Positions 45,848 through 54,816 of a stretch of DNA of 64,000 nt are shown here, piece after piece. The notes beneath the pieces were generated by a model, which searched no databases, was not told where the DNA came from, and saw only the letters and a list, made by a program, of their open reading frames with translations. Each line of letters opens with the position of its first letter. Position 1 is the stretch's first letter. Position numbers and translations under genes: made by a program. Source of the DNA: Desulfovibrio intestinalis (lineage in GTDB: Bacteria > Desulfobacterota > Desulfovibrionia > Desulfovibrionales > Desulfovibrionaceae); contig NZ_JACHGO010000002.1 in assembly GCF_014202345.1 (NCBI RefSeq), positions 526,545 through 590,544 on the forward strand, in the 5' to 3' direction.

Positions 45848-47053
45848 TCAGGCGGTGGTTGTTCCGGCAGAATGCGTCACAGAGCTTGTGCCGAATCTGT
45901 CTAGGGCCATATAGCTGATGTCCATAAAAGGAGCCTGACCGCGTACCATTTCTGAAATAAGCTTGCCCGTGATAAGCGAGAGGCCAATGCCGTTTCCTTC
46001 GTGCCCGGTGGCCACAAAAAGCCCTTGAAGAGGCGTGGGCGAAATGATGGGTTTGGCGTCTGGAGTGCAGGGACGCAAACCCGCGTAGCAGCGGATGACT
46101 CTCGTATCGGCCAAGGCGGGGTAAAAATGGCGGGCGCGCTGCGCGATAATGCGCATGACCGTTGGATCAGGGCGAATGTTCATGCCAACATAGCGGCGGC
46201 TGCTGCCAAGCAGAATTGTTCCTGCATGCGAGGGCTCAAGCACAAATGCAACGCCAAAGTGCTCCATTTCAGGCGTGGCATCGCTGCGGGTTTTGCCTCC
46301 CTTTGCCAGAAGATAGCCGTATTCTGCATAGTTTTTGCCCACCAGGTTGCGCACGCGTTCGGTAACGAGAACATGCCCCTGCCGTGGACGAACAGGAACG
46401 GAAAGCCCCACCATGTCGGCAAGCAGGGGCGTCCAGACGCCTGCGGCAAGGATGACGTTATCAGTATGGATGAGCCCTTTGTCCGTTTCAACCGTTGTGA
46501 TCCGTCCCTTGTCGGTACGCAGACCTGTGACGCTGGTTCTGGTCATGAGGGTTGCGCCATTGGCTTCCGCATGCATGGCAAGCCCCTGGCAAAGCCGCAT
46601 GGGGTTAAGCTTGCAATCACCATTGAAATTCAGGCAAGCCAGAATGCTGTCGCCAATATTGGGTTCGTGGTGGCGTAAGTCGTCTCTGTCCCACAGAGTG
46701 ACGTCAACTCCCTCATTTTTTTTGCCCTCATAGTTGGCGCACACCGCGTCTAGATCCCGTTCGTCATCTACCAGCAGCCCAAGACCTTCTGGCGAAAATT
46801 CAAAGTCTACTGGCAGAAATTTTTCTGCCGCATGAAACATATCCTGTCCGTATTTGCAAAATTGGCTGTATGCGCCGGGCGGCGTGTCGTAGGTGACCAC
46901 ATGGCCGTCGCAGCGGCGGCTGGACCCCCAGGCGAACTCGCCATGCTCAACAAGGGTTACATCAACCCCGTCCATGGCAAGATAGCAGGCTACTGCTGTA
47001 CCTACCGCCCCCCCGCCGATAACTACGGCTCCGGCGGTGTCTTTGCTGCTCAT
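45848..47053 (-). CDS. D-hydroxyproline dehydrogenase, DadA-like catalytic subunit
   Basis: 401 residues of the DadA/glycine-oxidase FAD family (AVVIGGGAVGTAVACYLAMDG at the N terminus, RCYAGLRPCTPDAKPII and GHEGNGIGLSLITGKL at the C terminus). It should oxidise cis-4-hydroxy-D-proline to 1-pyrroline-4-hydroxy-2-carboxylate. It is 11 bases upstream of the [2Fe-2S] gene. The set of three is the electron-acceptor-linked type, suited to an anaerobe, rather than an oxygen-using oxidase. Confidence 0.85.
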   Translation of the reverse strand: MSSKDTAGAVVIGGGAVGTAVACYLAMDGVDVTLVEHGEFAWGSSRRCDGHVVTYDTPPGAYSQFCKYGQDMFHAAEKFLPVDFEFSPEGLGLLVDDERDLDAVCANYEGKKNEGVDVTLWDRDDLRHHEPNIGDSILACLNFNGDCKLNPMRLCQGLAMHAEANGATLMTRTSVTGLRTDKGRITTVETDKGLIHTDNVILAAGVWTPLLADMVGLSVPVRPRQGHVLVTERVRNLVGKNYAEYGYLLAKGGKTRSDATPEMEHFGVAFVLEPSHAGTILLGSSRRYVGMNIRPDPTVMRIIAQRARHFYPALADTRVIRCYAGLRPCTPDAKPIISPTPLQGLFVATGHEGNGIGLSLITGKLISEMVRGQAPFMDISYMALDRFGTSSVTHSAGTTTA

Positions 47054-47126
47054 GGTAGTTCCCTTTGCTTTTGTTGCTCAGGTATGTGTATGAGGGACGG
47101 CCCCAAGCCGCCCCTCATGAGGAATG

Positions 47127-48014
47127 TTAGCAAAAGTCGGCCTGTTTGAGCACTTTTTCAAGTTCAATACGCACTCCTTCAGAAAGGGGCTGGCGGGGCA
47201 GGCGCAATTTGCCCGTTCCAAACCCCTTGAGCGTAAGAGAATGCTTGACCACCTGCCAGAGCTCGCCCGTGTCTTCAAGCAAACGCAACAATGGCAGCAT
47301 CTGCCGATATACCTTGCGTGCCTCGTCAAGATTTTTTTCTTTAACAATAAGGTTGTACAGCTTGACGCACATGGCGGGGGCCACGTTGGCAAGCACGCAA
47401 ACCCAGGCTTTGGCGCCCATGACAAAACTTTCGTAAGCAAGGCTTTCGCATCCGCAGAAAACCACCAGTTTGTCGCCCACCTCGTCCACAGAGCGGGTAA
47501 GGCGCATAATATCACCGCTGGATTCTTTAAGAAAACCCATGTTGGGCAATTGGGCGCATTTTATCAGGGTTTCGGGCGAAACGGCCACACCGCAGCTGCC
47601 AGGGTTGTTGTACACCATCACCGGCAGGGGGCTTTGGGTGGAGAGGTACTTGTAGAATTCATAAATTTCATGCTGGCTGGGATGTACGCCAGGAGGGGGA
47701 AGAATCATGACACCAGCGGCGCCGATTGAGCCTGCATGTTTTGAAAGTTCAACTGAAACATCAACATTGGGCGAAATGGCGCCCACAATGACCGGAACCT
47801 TGCCATTCACCTCTTTCATCGTGAACTCGGCAACCTTTTTGCGTTCGTCAATAGAAAGCGCAGGCCATTCGCCAGTGGCTCCCACGGGCATGATACCGTG
47901 TACGCCTGATTTGAGCAGCCATTGGATATGGTTGGATATCGCGCTGTAGTCGATGCTGCCGTCCTGATTAAAGTGCGTCACCGTTACTGCGAAAATACCG
48001 TGAATGTTGTTCAT
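47127..48014 (-). CDS. DapA-like 1-pyrroline-4-hydroxy-2-carboxylate deaminase
   Basis: 295 residues of the dihydrodipicolinate synthase / N-acetylneuraminate lyase family. The Schiff-base Lys163 lies in FLKESSGD, Tyr135 in VMVYNNPG, and the carboxylate loop is GATGEW (45-50). In hydroxyproline operons this family member deaminates and dehydrates the pyrroline intermediate to 2-oxoglutarate semialdehyde. GGAGGA precedes ATG 48014. It is the first gene of the six-gene operon, directly behind a sigma-54 promoter. Confidence 0.85.
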   Translation of the reverse strand: MNNIHGIFAVTVTHFNQDGSIDYSAISNHIQWLLKSGVHGIMPVGATGEWPALSIDERKKVAEFTMKEVNGKVPVIVGAISPNVDVSVELSKHAGSIGAAGVMILPPPGVHPSQHEIYEFYKYLSTQSPLPVMVYNNPGSCGVAVSPETLIKCAQLPNMGFLKESSGDIMRLTRSVDEVGDKLVVFCGCESLAYESFVMGAKAWVCVLANVAPAMCVKLYNLIVKEKNLDEARKVYRQMLPLLRLLEDTGELWQVVKHSLTLKGFGTGKLRLPRQPLSEGVRIELEKVLKQADFC

Positions 48015-48047
48015 GTATCCTCCATTGGATTTTTATGCATAGTCCCT

Positions 48048-48063
48048 AGCAAAAAATCTACCA
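48048..48063 (-). promoter_or_regulatory. Sigma-54 promoter of the hydroxyproline operon
   Basis: On the minus strand TGGTAGATTTTTTGCT has GG and GC ten bases apart and the TTTGC -12 block. It is 34 bases before the deaminase start codon, which leaves a leader of about 20 bases. The palindrome at 48167 is about 105 bases further upstream. Confidence 0.65.
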
Positions 48064-48166
48064 ACAGTACTTAAAAAATAACTATATAAAAAATATGGAT
48101 GTTTTTTTGTTATGTTCAGGGCCGACGCATGATGTTGCCACGTTGGTTGCGCCATAATGCTACAGG

Positions 48167-48183
48167 TGTAGCCTTGTGCTACA
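48167..48183. promoter_or_regulatory. Activator-site palindrome upstream of the hydroxyproline operon (site 2)
   Basis: TGTAGC-CTTGT-GCTACA, identical in both halves to the palindrome before the sigma-54 regulator (36774). An additional GCTACA half lies just upstream at 48159, so there may be more than one bound dimer. The remaining sequence from 48184 to 48460 shows no gene. Confidence 0.65.
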
Positions 48184-48465
48184 CATTGTTCACTTCTGTT
48201 TATTGCCGTCGATGATGGGCATGATGTGTGCAGCAGGCAGTAATGATGTCGCGATTATTACAATAACAAAGCTGTTTCAGATTGTATTTTGATTATTGCC
48301 AATGGCAGACTGGCGCAGGCGGCTTTCAGGCATGCAATTCAATCAGAGTAGGAAGGACTCGATTTCTGGGTGATAGGAATACTTTCTGGGCGATAGGGTA
48401 CACTGCCCACAACAGATTACGTTAGCGTGTATGCCCAGGTCTGCATGATTTTATTCGTAAAAATT

Positions 48466-48500
48466 GGTCCCGCGTTCACTAAAACAGTGAGCGCGGGACT
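48466..48500. terminator. Terminator of the glycine reductase operon
   Basis: GTCCCGCGTTCACT pairs with AGTGAGCGCGGGAC (one mismatch) around a 5-base loop. The minus strand runs on into CCAATTTTT, the plus strand into TCTTTTG. It lies 25 bases after the grdA stop. Confidence 0.7.
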
Positions 48501-48524
48501 CTTTTGTCTAATGGGGCTATTAAC

Positions 48525-49001
48525 TTAAAGCTTGAACTTGCTGTTGTCCGCGCGCATCTTGCTCACTGCGGCCACCAAGGCATCCACATTAAGGACCATT
48601 TCCATCATACTTATCTGCTCATCCCACTTGGCGGGATCGGCAGCTTCCTTCATTTCCGGTTCAAGCACGTGGTACACGCAGAGTCCCAACGGAACTCCGG
48701 CCAGGGATCCGGCAAAGGTGGGGTCGCCCAAGGTAACGGTTTCGGCATAGATCTCCGCCCCTTCAGGGTCGGAAGAACCGAGAACCACCACGATGTTTTC
48801 ACCACCAAACTTCTCAGCGGCGTCCTTTACACGTTGCTGATTTTCCAGATCCATGGCTCCTGCGGCCGTTCAAACGAAGCATTCGGTGGCAGAGAACAGG
48901 ATCTCTGCCCCCGAATTGGCGAAGACATCTGCCATGGCGGGGCCGGGTACACCGTCCCTTTCACCAAGCAGCAGAAGCTTCTTTCCTTCGAGCTTAGCCA
49001 T
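48525..49001 (-). CDS. grdA: Glycine reductase selenoprotein A
   Basis: 158 residues when the TGA at 48870-48872 is read as selenocysteine (Sec44, in ATECFV-U-TAAGAMDLE, the invariant GrdA motif). It starts MAKLEGKKLLLLGERDGVPG at ATG 49001 behind AAGGAG. Protein A receives the carboxymethyl group from protein B as Se-carboxymethyl-selenocysteine and passes an acetyl unit to protein C; thioredoxin re-reduces it. It is the last gene of the operon. A gene caller without Sec decoding will split it in two. Confidence 0.95.
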
Positions 49002-49261
49002 TGCTTTACTCCTTATGATTATGGGCATTTTATCTGTACGGGCCGATGCGGCAGCCCGTCTTCCACGTTGTTGTCGCGCCAACTCCGTCGTGGCGGAGCC
49101 GATGCGAAAACCTCTGAACACTGTTGCCACGAGGTTAATTTCCTTGTCACATCAGGAAGAACATGCCTTTAATGTCGATGTGTTCCCTTAGGGTGCTCGG
49201 CTAAAACAAAAGCTTATGTTCGACGCAGAGATAACAGGAAACGCTCTGGTGCTGACACTGC

Positions 49262-49579
49262 CTAGAGCAATTTTTCCGTCTCTGTCTTGATGGATTCAAG
49301 GGAAACGGCGTCTCCCGTCAAACGCGCCACGCATTCACCGTCCTTGTAGAACAGGATGGTGGGCACGGCCATGACGCGCAGGCTGATGACAAGGCGGCGG
49401 TTTTCCGCCACGTTGAGTTTGCAGAATTTTACCTTGCCGTCATACTCTGCGGCCAGCTTTTCCACATCGGGCATGAGGGCAAGGCAGGGGCCGCACTGCG
49501 GACCCCACAGGTCCACCACGCAGGGCATGGAGCTTTGCTGTACCTCGGCTTCATAATTTTCCTTGTCGACAATAATCAT
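49262..49579 (-). CDS. trxA: Glycine-reductase-associated thioredoxin
   Basis: 105 residues with the active site Cys29-Gly-Pro-Cys32 in LWGPQCGPCLALMP and the cis-Pro in MAVPTILFYKDG. It delivers electrons from the TrxB-like reductase to selenoprotein A. It sits between grdD and grdA, the usual place in clostridial grd operons. The WGPQ before the CGPC differs from the common WAxW form. A GAGGTG site precedes the start. Confidence 0.9.
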   Translation of the reverse strand: MIIVDKENYEAEVQQSSMPCVVDLWGPQCGPCLALMPDVEKLAAEYDGKVKFCKLNVAENRRLVISLRVMAVPTILFYKDGECVARLTGDAVSLESIKTETEKLL

Positions 49580-49680
49580 TATGCACCTCGCTTTTCTTGC
49601 GTATGTTGAAACTTTGTCGATAAGGGCGGGCCGGGGCCTGTGCTGGACAACCCGGCAAGGTCGGCCCGCCTGTCGGAGGA

Positions 49681-50847
49681 TTACATGTACCCGGCGGCTG
49701 TCAGGATTTCACGGGCCTTCTCAAGATTGGCCGCGGCCAGCTTGACCACAGGCCCGGTGCAGCCCATAGCCGCCTCGGCGTATATTTTTTCCTTCCACAA
49801 GCAGCATACCGCCTGTTCAAGGTCCAGCACGTCAACACCGTGAATTTCCTCGTCCGTGGGTTCAGCAGGCGGAGCCTGCACTTCAGCCATCGGGGTCGCC
49901 CCGGCCTTTTCAAAGGCAGCCAGTTCTTCGTCCAGTCCGGCGGCTTTGGCCCGGCGCAGCTCCTCAGCCACCACAGCGGGCAGGTTGCTGCGCACGGCAG
50001 CGGCTGTGTACGCCAGGGCGTTGGCAATGACCGGAGCGCCCGAAGCGCGGGATATGATGCTCACCACCCGGTTCCAGCCTTCGCCCACCGAGGGGCCGTA
50101 GCCCCAGCCTGTGGTTTCATAGGCTCCACCAGAGGTAAACGCGCCAAAGAGCTTCATAAGCACGTTACCCGTGAGCGTATCCATAACGCACACGTCCACA
50201 GCGCCGCGTAAAAGGTCATTGCCTCGCAGCAACGAGCCTCCGTCGCCCCTGACGCTCTGTCCAAAACGAAGTTCATAGCCGCGTTCTGCCATACGGTTCA
50301 GCGCTCGCAGCACCTGCGGAGCCGCGTCTACATTGAGCACGCCCAGCGAGGGCGACGTAAGCCCCATAGCCTTGGCCACAGCCATGCCCAGAACAGCGTT
50401 GCGCAGCAGCGCCTGTTGCCTCTGGGACGCGCTCATGCCTGTGGTGCAGGCTACAAACATGGCCTTGCCCAGAGCAGGGGTCAGGATGCGGCCTACTGTG
50501 GTCACTCCCAGGGGGAAGGGATAGTGCAGGGCCACAGCACCCTGAATGCGTCCCTCTTCCATGGCTTTTTCCATACCTGCGGCCAATTCGCCGCCGTCGC
50601 AGCCCGTTTCAATCCAGTCCATGCCTGCAGGTATAAGTCCCGCAGGCCGTGGGCCAACTCCGACCACAGTCAAAGAAGCGTCTTCTTTCATGGCCGTAGC
50701 GGCAGCCGAAAGAAATTCGGTATCAGAATGCTCGCCGCCAGCAGCCATGAGGCCGATGCGGCACGGTTCGCGCCCGCTACGCGCCCGCGTCACCAGATCC
50801 TCAAGAGCCTTGCCAAGGATGGCGCGCTTGTTGTCTTGACTAGCCAT
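49681..50847 (-). CDS. grdD: Glycine reductase protein C, GrdD subunit
   Basis: 388 residues of the GrdD family, related in its C-terminal part to the PlsX fold (CRIGLMAAGGEHSDTEFL; LVTRARSGRE; ALHYPFPLGVTTVG). With GrdC it forms protein C, which converts the Se-bound acetyl to acetyl phosphate. It follows grdC by 11 bases and starts after GGAGGCA. Its length matches the family. Confidence 0.92.
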   Translation of the reverse strand: MASQDNKRAILGKALEDLVTRARSGREPCRIGLMAAGGEHSDTEFLSAAATAMKEDASLTVVGVGPRPAGLIPAGMDWIETGCDGGELAAGMEKAMEEGRIQGAVALHYPFPLGVTTVGRILTPALGKAMFVACTTGMSASQRQQALLRNAVLGMAVAKAMGLTSPSLGVLNVDAAPQVLRALNRMAERGYELRFGQSVRGDGGSLLRGNDLLRGAVDVCVMDTLTGNVLMKLFGAFTSGGAYETTGWGYGPSVGEGWNRVVSIISRASGAPVIANALAYTAAAVRSNLPAVVAEELRRAKAAGLDEELAAFEKAGATPMAEVQAPPAEPTDEEIHGVDVLDLEQAVCCLWKEKIYAEAAMGCTGPVVKLAAANLEKAREILTAAGYM

Positions 50848-50858
50848 ATGCCTGCCTC

Positions 50859-52397
50859 CTACTGACCCTTTTGCAGGTTGGCCGCCATATCGCCCAACGC
50901 TGTCAGCAGCATTTCGGTCACATCCTGCTGGCTGACGCTCTGCACCTTTGCCGCGCCTGCCCCCGGAGCTTCCATAATAAATGAAGCGCCGTCGGCAAGG
51001 TTGGTCAGGCGGCCCAAGAAAAGGCTGCCCTTGCCTATAATCATTGCACGCTTGATGCGGCCTTCCTTAATGGCTTCAATGGCGTGGCCCACATAGGGCA
51101 CGCCGGAAGGAATGTGCCCCTGAATAGGAGCAAAACCGGGCATGCCGCGCTCTGCCACAAACTTGGGAATATCCCCGCGCTCAATCTGGCCCTTCATAAC
51201 GGCCAGGGCGGCAATCATTTTGTAGTTGGCCTCTGGCACGTTGCCAGCGCCTGCGGGCAGGGTTACTTCAGCGTTGTGCAGTTCAGGCGCGTACTTGTCT
51301 ACATCTGTAAGTTTCAGGCCCACGCTGGCCAAAGGATCGAAAGTGATGGCCGTCGTGATGGCCTGAGGCGAAGCACCCGCGCCCACCGTGTGTTTGCCGA
51401 TGCCGTCCAGCCGCATGACAGGGGTCTGGCCGTCATCAGGAGTCAGCAGCAGGGCAAAACTGCCGATGCAGTTTTCAAGCGGCACAACGCCCTTTTTGAT
51501 ATGGTCCCGCGCGTTCATGTAAAGCTTGGGCACCGAACCGCCGCTGACCACAACCACATTGGGCCGCACGCCGCTGGCAACCATGCTGGCAGAGGTGATG
51601 AGGGCCGCCACGGGCCCAGCGCAGAAACCGCGCACGTCAAAGCCGCTGGCATTAACGCATTCGGCGATTTCAGCCAGAGCCTTGGCCATATTGCCGCCGC
51701 CGCGCTGCATGGCGTCGCCCACGGCTTCTTCAGAGCATTCCACTACAAAATCCACGTCCGTCGGGGCCATGCCGGCATTTTTGATGAGATGCAGCAGAGC
51801 CAGCACACCGCTTGCCTTGCTGGCCATATTCTCCAGCATGACGCCTGCTTCGAGATTTTCATCAGTATCGTGTGCCCGGCGGCAGCAGCCCACAAGCTTG
51901 CCCTCGATATAGAGGGGCAGGGCGTGGTGCTTTTCAATAACTTCAAGCAGTTCGGCCTCGGGCCTTCCTTTTTCCAGCCGGGCCAACTGTTTTTCGCCCA
52001 TGACCGGGTTCTGGGCCAGCTTCACGGCTACAGCTGCCGCAAACTTTTTTTCCAGCCATATGAGGTCGAAGACGTCGCATATATCCATAAGCCCGATGAA
52101 TTCGTCCTCGGGCATGATTTCACCAAACTTTCCGAAGCGCTGCGTCTCGCCCAGATTGTCAATCCAGGGAGCAGGGGCCTTTTCCAGCTCTTCCAGACTC
52201 ATGCTGCCCACATAGGTTTTATTGGGCGCATAGGCAGCGGCCTGTTCCCAGGTTTGTGCGTGCTTGGGAAGTTCACGCAAAAATTCGGAGTCAGGCTTGG
52301 TCTTGCGTTCCTGAGCGGGAGTGCCCCCATAATGCAGGGCCAGCTCCGGCGCAAAATTCAGGCAGTACGCGGCAGCCTTGATGCCAACAGTCGTCAT
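50859..52397 (-). CDS. grdC: Glycine reductase protein C, GrdC subunit
   Basis: 512 residues from ATG 52397 (GGAGG eight bases upstream; a longer frame has no site). It is a ketoacyl-synthase-like subunit: YCLNFAPELALHYGGTPAQE at the N terminus, SGFDVRGFCAGPVAALITSA holding the likely acetyl-accepting Cys, and GHIPSGVPYVGHAIEAIKEG further on. It takes the acetyl group from selenoprotein A as a thioester before phosphorolysis. It is in the standard order trxB-grdC-grdD. Confidence 0.93.
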   Translation of the reverse strand: MTTVGIKAAAYCLNFAPELALHYGGTPAQERKTKPDSEFLRELPKHAQTWEQAAAYAPNKTYVGSMSLEELEKAPAPWIDNLGETQRFGKFGEIMPEDEFIGLMDICDVFDLIWLEKKFAAAVAVKLAQNPVMGEKQLARLEKGRPEAELLEVIEKHHALPLYIEGKLVGCCRRAHDTDENLEAGVMLENMASKASGVLALLHLIKNAGMAPTDVDFVVECSEEAVGDAMQRGGGNMAKALAEIAECVNASGFDVRGFCAGPVAALITSASMVASGVRPNVVVVSGGSVPKLYMNARDHIKKGVVPLENCIGSFALLLTPDDGQTPVMRLDGIGKHTVGAGASPQAITTAITFDPLASVGLKLTDVDKYAPELHNAEVTLPAGAGNVPEANYKMIAALAVMKGQIERGDIPKFVAERGMPGFAPIQGHIPSGVPYVGHAIEAIKEGRIKRAMIIGKGSLFLGRLTNLADGASFIMEAPGAGAAKVQSVSQQDVTEMLLTALGDMAANLQKGQ

Positions 52398-52416
52398 GAT
52401 GCTATCCTCCGCGTGC

Positions 52417-53331
52417 TTAAAATTGCAGGTATGAGTAAGCTGACATGGCAGCCCGCGCACCGTCGCCAGCCGCCGTTACCACCTGACGCAGCGAGGTGTC
52501 GCGCACGTCGCCAGCCGCAAAGATGCCCGGGATTGAAGTTTGCAGTTTGGGGTCGGTAATAATCCAGCCAGCGGCGTCTGTTTGCAGCAGATCGTGCAGG
52601 AACTCGGCATTGGGCAATGTGCCGATAAAGATGAACACGCCGTTCAGTTCGATGTTACGCAGCTCATTGGTCTTCACATTGCGCACCACAATCTTTTCCA
52701 CCATATCGCTGCCTTCAATGGATTCCAGCACGCTGTCCATAACGGGCACGATCTTGGGATTGGCCAGGGCGTGCTCTACCACCAGCTTGTCGGCGCGGAA
52801 TTCATCACGGCGGTGAATAAGGTAAACCTTGGAAGCAAAGCCCGTGAGATAGCAGGCTTCTTCCACGGCGGTGTTGCCCCCGCCTATGACGGCCACTTCA
52901 AGGTCTTCAAAAAAAGCGGCATCACACACTGCGCAGTACGAAACGCCCATGCCCGTGTATTTCTTTTCTCCGGGGCAGCCCTGTTTGCGAAAATGAGCCC
53001 CGCTGGCCACGACGATGGCCCCGGCGGCAATTTCACTGCCGTCCTTGAGGGTTATTATTTTTTCTCCATCGCGAACTTCGAGCTTCTGCACAGAAACAGA
53101 ACGAAATTCTGCCTTGAAAAATTCCGCATGGGCGCGAAAGGCGTCGGCCAGCCCCGTGCCTGTTCCGTCGATGATGCCGGGGTAGTTTTCAACCCTGCTG
53201 GTCGTCAGGATCTGGCCTCCCGGGCGGCCCTTTTCAAGCACAAGAGTGTCAAGACCGGCGCGCTTGCCGTAGATAGCGGCGGAAAGTCCCGCCGGGCCAG
53301 CGCCGATGATGACCAGTTCACGCTTTTCCAT
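52417..53331 (-). CDS. trxB: Thioredoxin reductase of the glycine reductase system
   Basis: 304 residues from ATG 53331 (AAGGAG upstream). It shows FAD motif VIIGAGPAGLSAAIYGKRAG, redox disulfide Cys133/Cys136 in SYCAVCDAAFF, the NADPH motif VIGGGNTAVEEACYL, and FAAGDVRD near the C terminus. It reduces the TrxA-like protein in the operon. The CAVC form replaces the usual CATC. Neighbours are grdB and grdC. Confidence 0.92.
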   Translation of the reverse strand: MEKRELVIIGAGPAGLSAAIYGKRAGLDTLVLEKGRPGGQILTTSRVENYPGIIDGTGTGLADAFRAHAEFFKAEFRSVSVQKLEVRDGEKIITLKDGSEIAAGAIVVASGAHFRKQGCPGEKKYTGMGVSYCAVCDAAFFEDLEVAVIGGGNTAVEEACYLTGFASKVYLIHRRDEFRADKLVVEHALANPKIVPVMDSVLESIEGSDMVEKIVVRNVKTNELRNIELNGVFIFIGTLPNAEFLHDLLQTDAAGWIITDPKLQTSIPGIFAAGDVRDTSLRQVVTAAGDGARAAMSAYSYLQF

Positions 53332-53475
53332 AAAAACTCCTTGTCGGGGCAGCCCGTTTGCAGCTGAGGCATGCGTTGAACCACCTGGCAAAATCTGCTG
53401 TTCTTTTCCGTCTTCAGGCCCGGCGGCCCGAGGGGCACAACACCCAAGAACCGCCGAAGCCTTACCGGAGGGGAT

Positions 53476-54780
53476 TTAAAATACCGTCTGCCCGTCCACC
53501 TTGGTGGTCAGAGCCTTGAACGCCTTAAGCACCAGGTCGCGGCGAAGGTGCTTTTCTTCTGCGGGGGACAGTTCGGGATTGCCCAGGGGGTAGGGGATGG
53601 AAACCGTGGGTACGATTCTGTTGGCCCCGATGCTTAAAGAGATGGGAACAATGGTGCACATATGGACTACGGGAACATCAGCGGCTTCTTCAATGGCCTT
53701 GGCGAGCGTTGCACCGCAACGCGTGCACGTGCCTCACGTGGATGTGAGGATTACCCCGTCCACATGAGCCGCCTTGAGCTGTGAGCCTATTTCAGTGCCG
53801 AACTTGCGGGAGTTGGCCACGGAAGTTCCGTTGCCTACGGTGGTGTAGAACACATTGTAGAGCTTGCCGATCTTGCCTTCCTTTTCCAGATCGCGCAGCA
53901 CATCAATGGGCAGCACACGGTCGGGGTCCTGGTTGGCGTAAGTTTGGTCGTAGCCGCCGTGTGCGGTCAGATACTTGCCCTTTTCAAGATCGTTAACGCC
54001 TTCAATACTGTATGACCCGAAGTTCTGCGCAGACGAAGCGGCGATATGGTCCGGGTTGCCTTCGGGCACGATGCCGCCGGAAGTGACCACGGCGATGGTG
54101 GCCTTGCTCAGATCTGCAATGGCCGGACGCGGTTCAACACGGTCAAAGATGGGCATGGCGTATTCAGTCTTGAACTCCTCGCCCTTGATCTTCTTGAGGA
54201 GCATGCGCACCGCGCGTTCCGCGCCGGGTTCGGAGTAAAACATGTTCTTGCGGATACCCTTGGGGAATATGCCTTCGGCTTCGGGATCGGCGATCTCTTC
54301 GCCGCGCAAAAGCTTGAGCATGGCAGCGGCCATGGCGGGTACGGCCTTGCCCATACCGCGGGCGCTGTCGGAAGTTTCAATGATGGTCACTTCCTTGCGG
54401 TACAGGTCCACGCCGGGACTTTCACGGTACATGCCGCTGACCACAGGCAGGCCATGCTGCTTGTTGACAGCCGCGCATACAACGCCGCAAGCAGTGCCGT
54501 AGCGGCCAGCGTTAAAGGCCGGGCCAGCAATGACGCCATCGGCCCCAAAGCGCTTTACGGTTTCCACCATCTGGGCGGCCACCTCATCAAGGTGATTGGC
54601 GCAGTAGTTGTCACCGCAAATGAACGTTGCCGCTATTTCTGCCTGACCGCCAAACGCCGCCTTGAAAGCCACGCCCGGGCCCACAAGCCCTTCGCGTACT
54701 TCAGGTGCTATGTCGGCCTTTTCTTCGCCGCCGATTCCGGCAAAAAACTGATTGATATAGTGTATAAGCTTATATGCCAT
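53476..54780 (-). CDS. grdB: Glycine reductase protein B, selenoprotein subunit
   Basis: 434 residues when TGA 53734-53736 is read as selenocysteine (Sec349, in VILTST-U-GTCTRCGAT, the conserved GrdB/F/H motif). Protein B binds the substrate amine and makes the carboxymethyl-selenoether. A short hairpin (TGCAC / GTGCA) starts seven bases after the TGA, where a bacterial SECIS would be. The absence of grdF/G/H/I genes and pairing with grdE and a glycine riboswitch point to glycine rather than sarcosine or betaine. GGAGA precedes ATG 54780. Confidence 0.95.
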
Positions 54781-54816
54781 GATGATCTCCTGCTCCTTGA
54801 GCCGGCAGCGCTCCCC

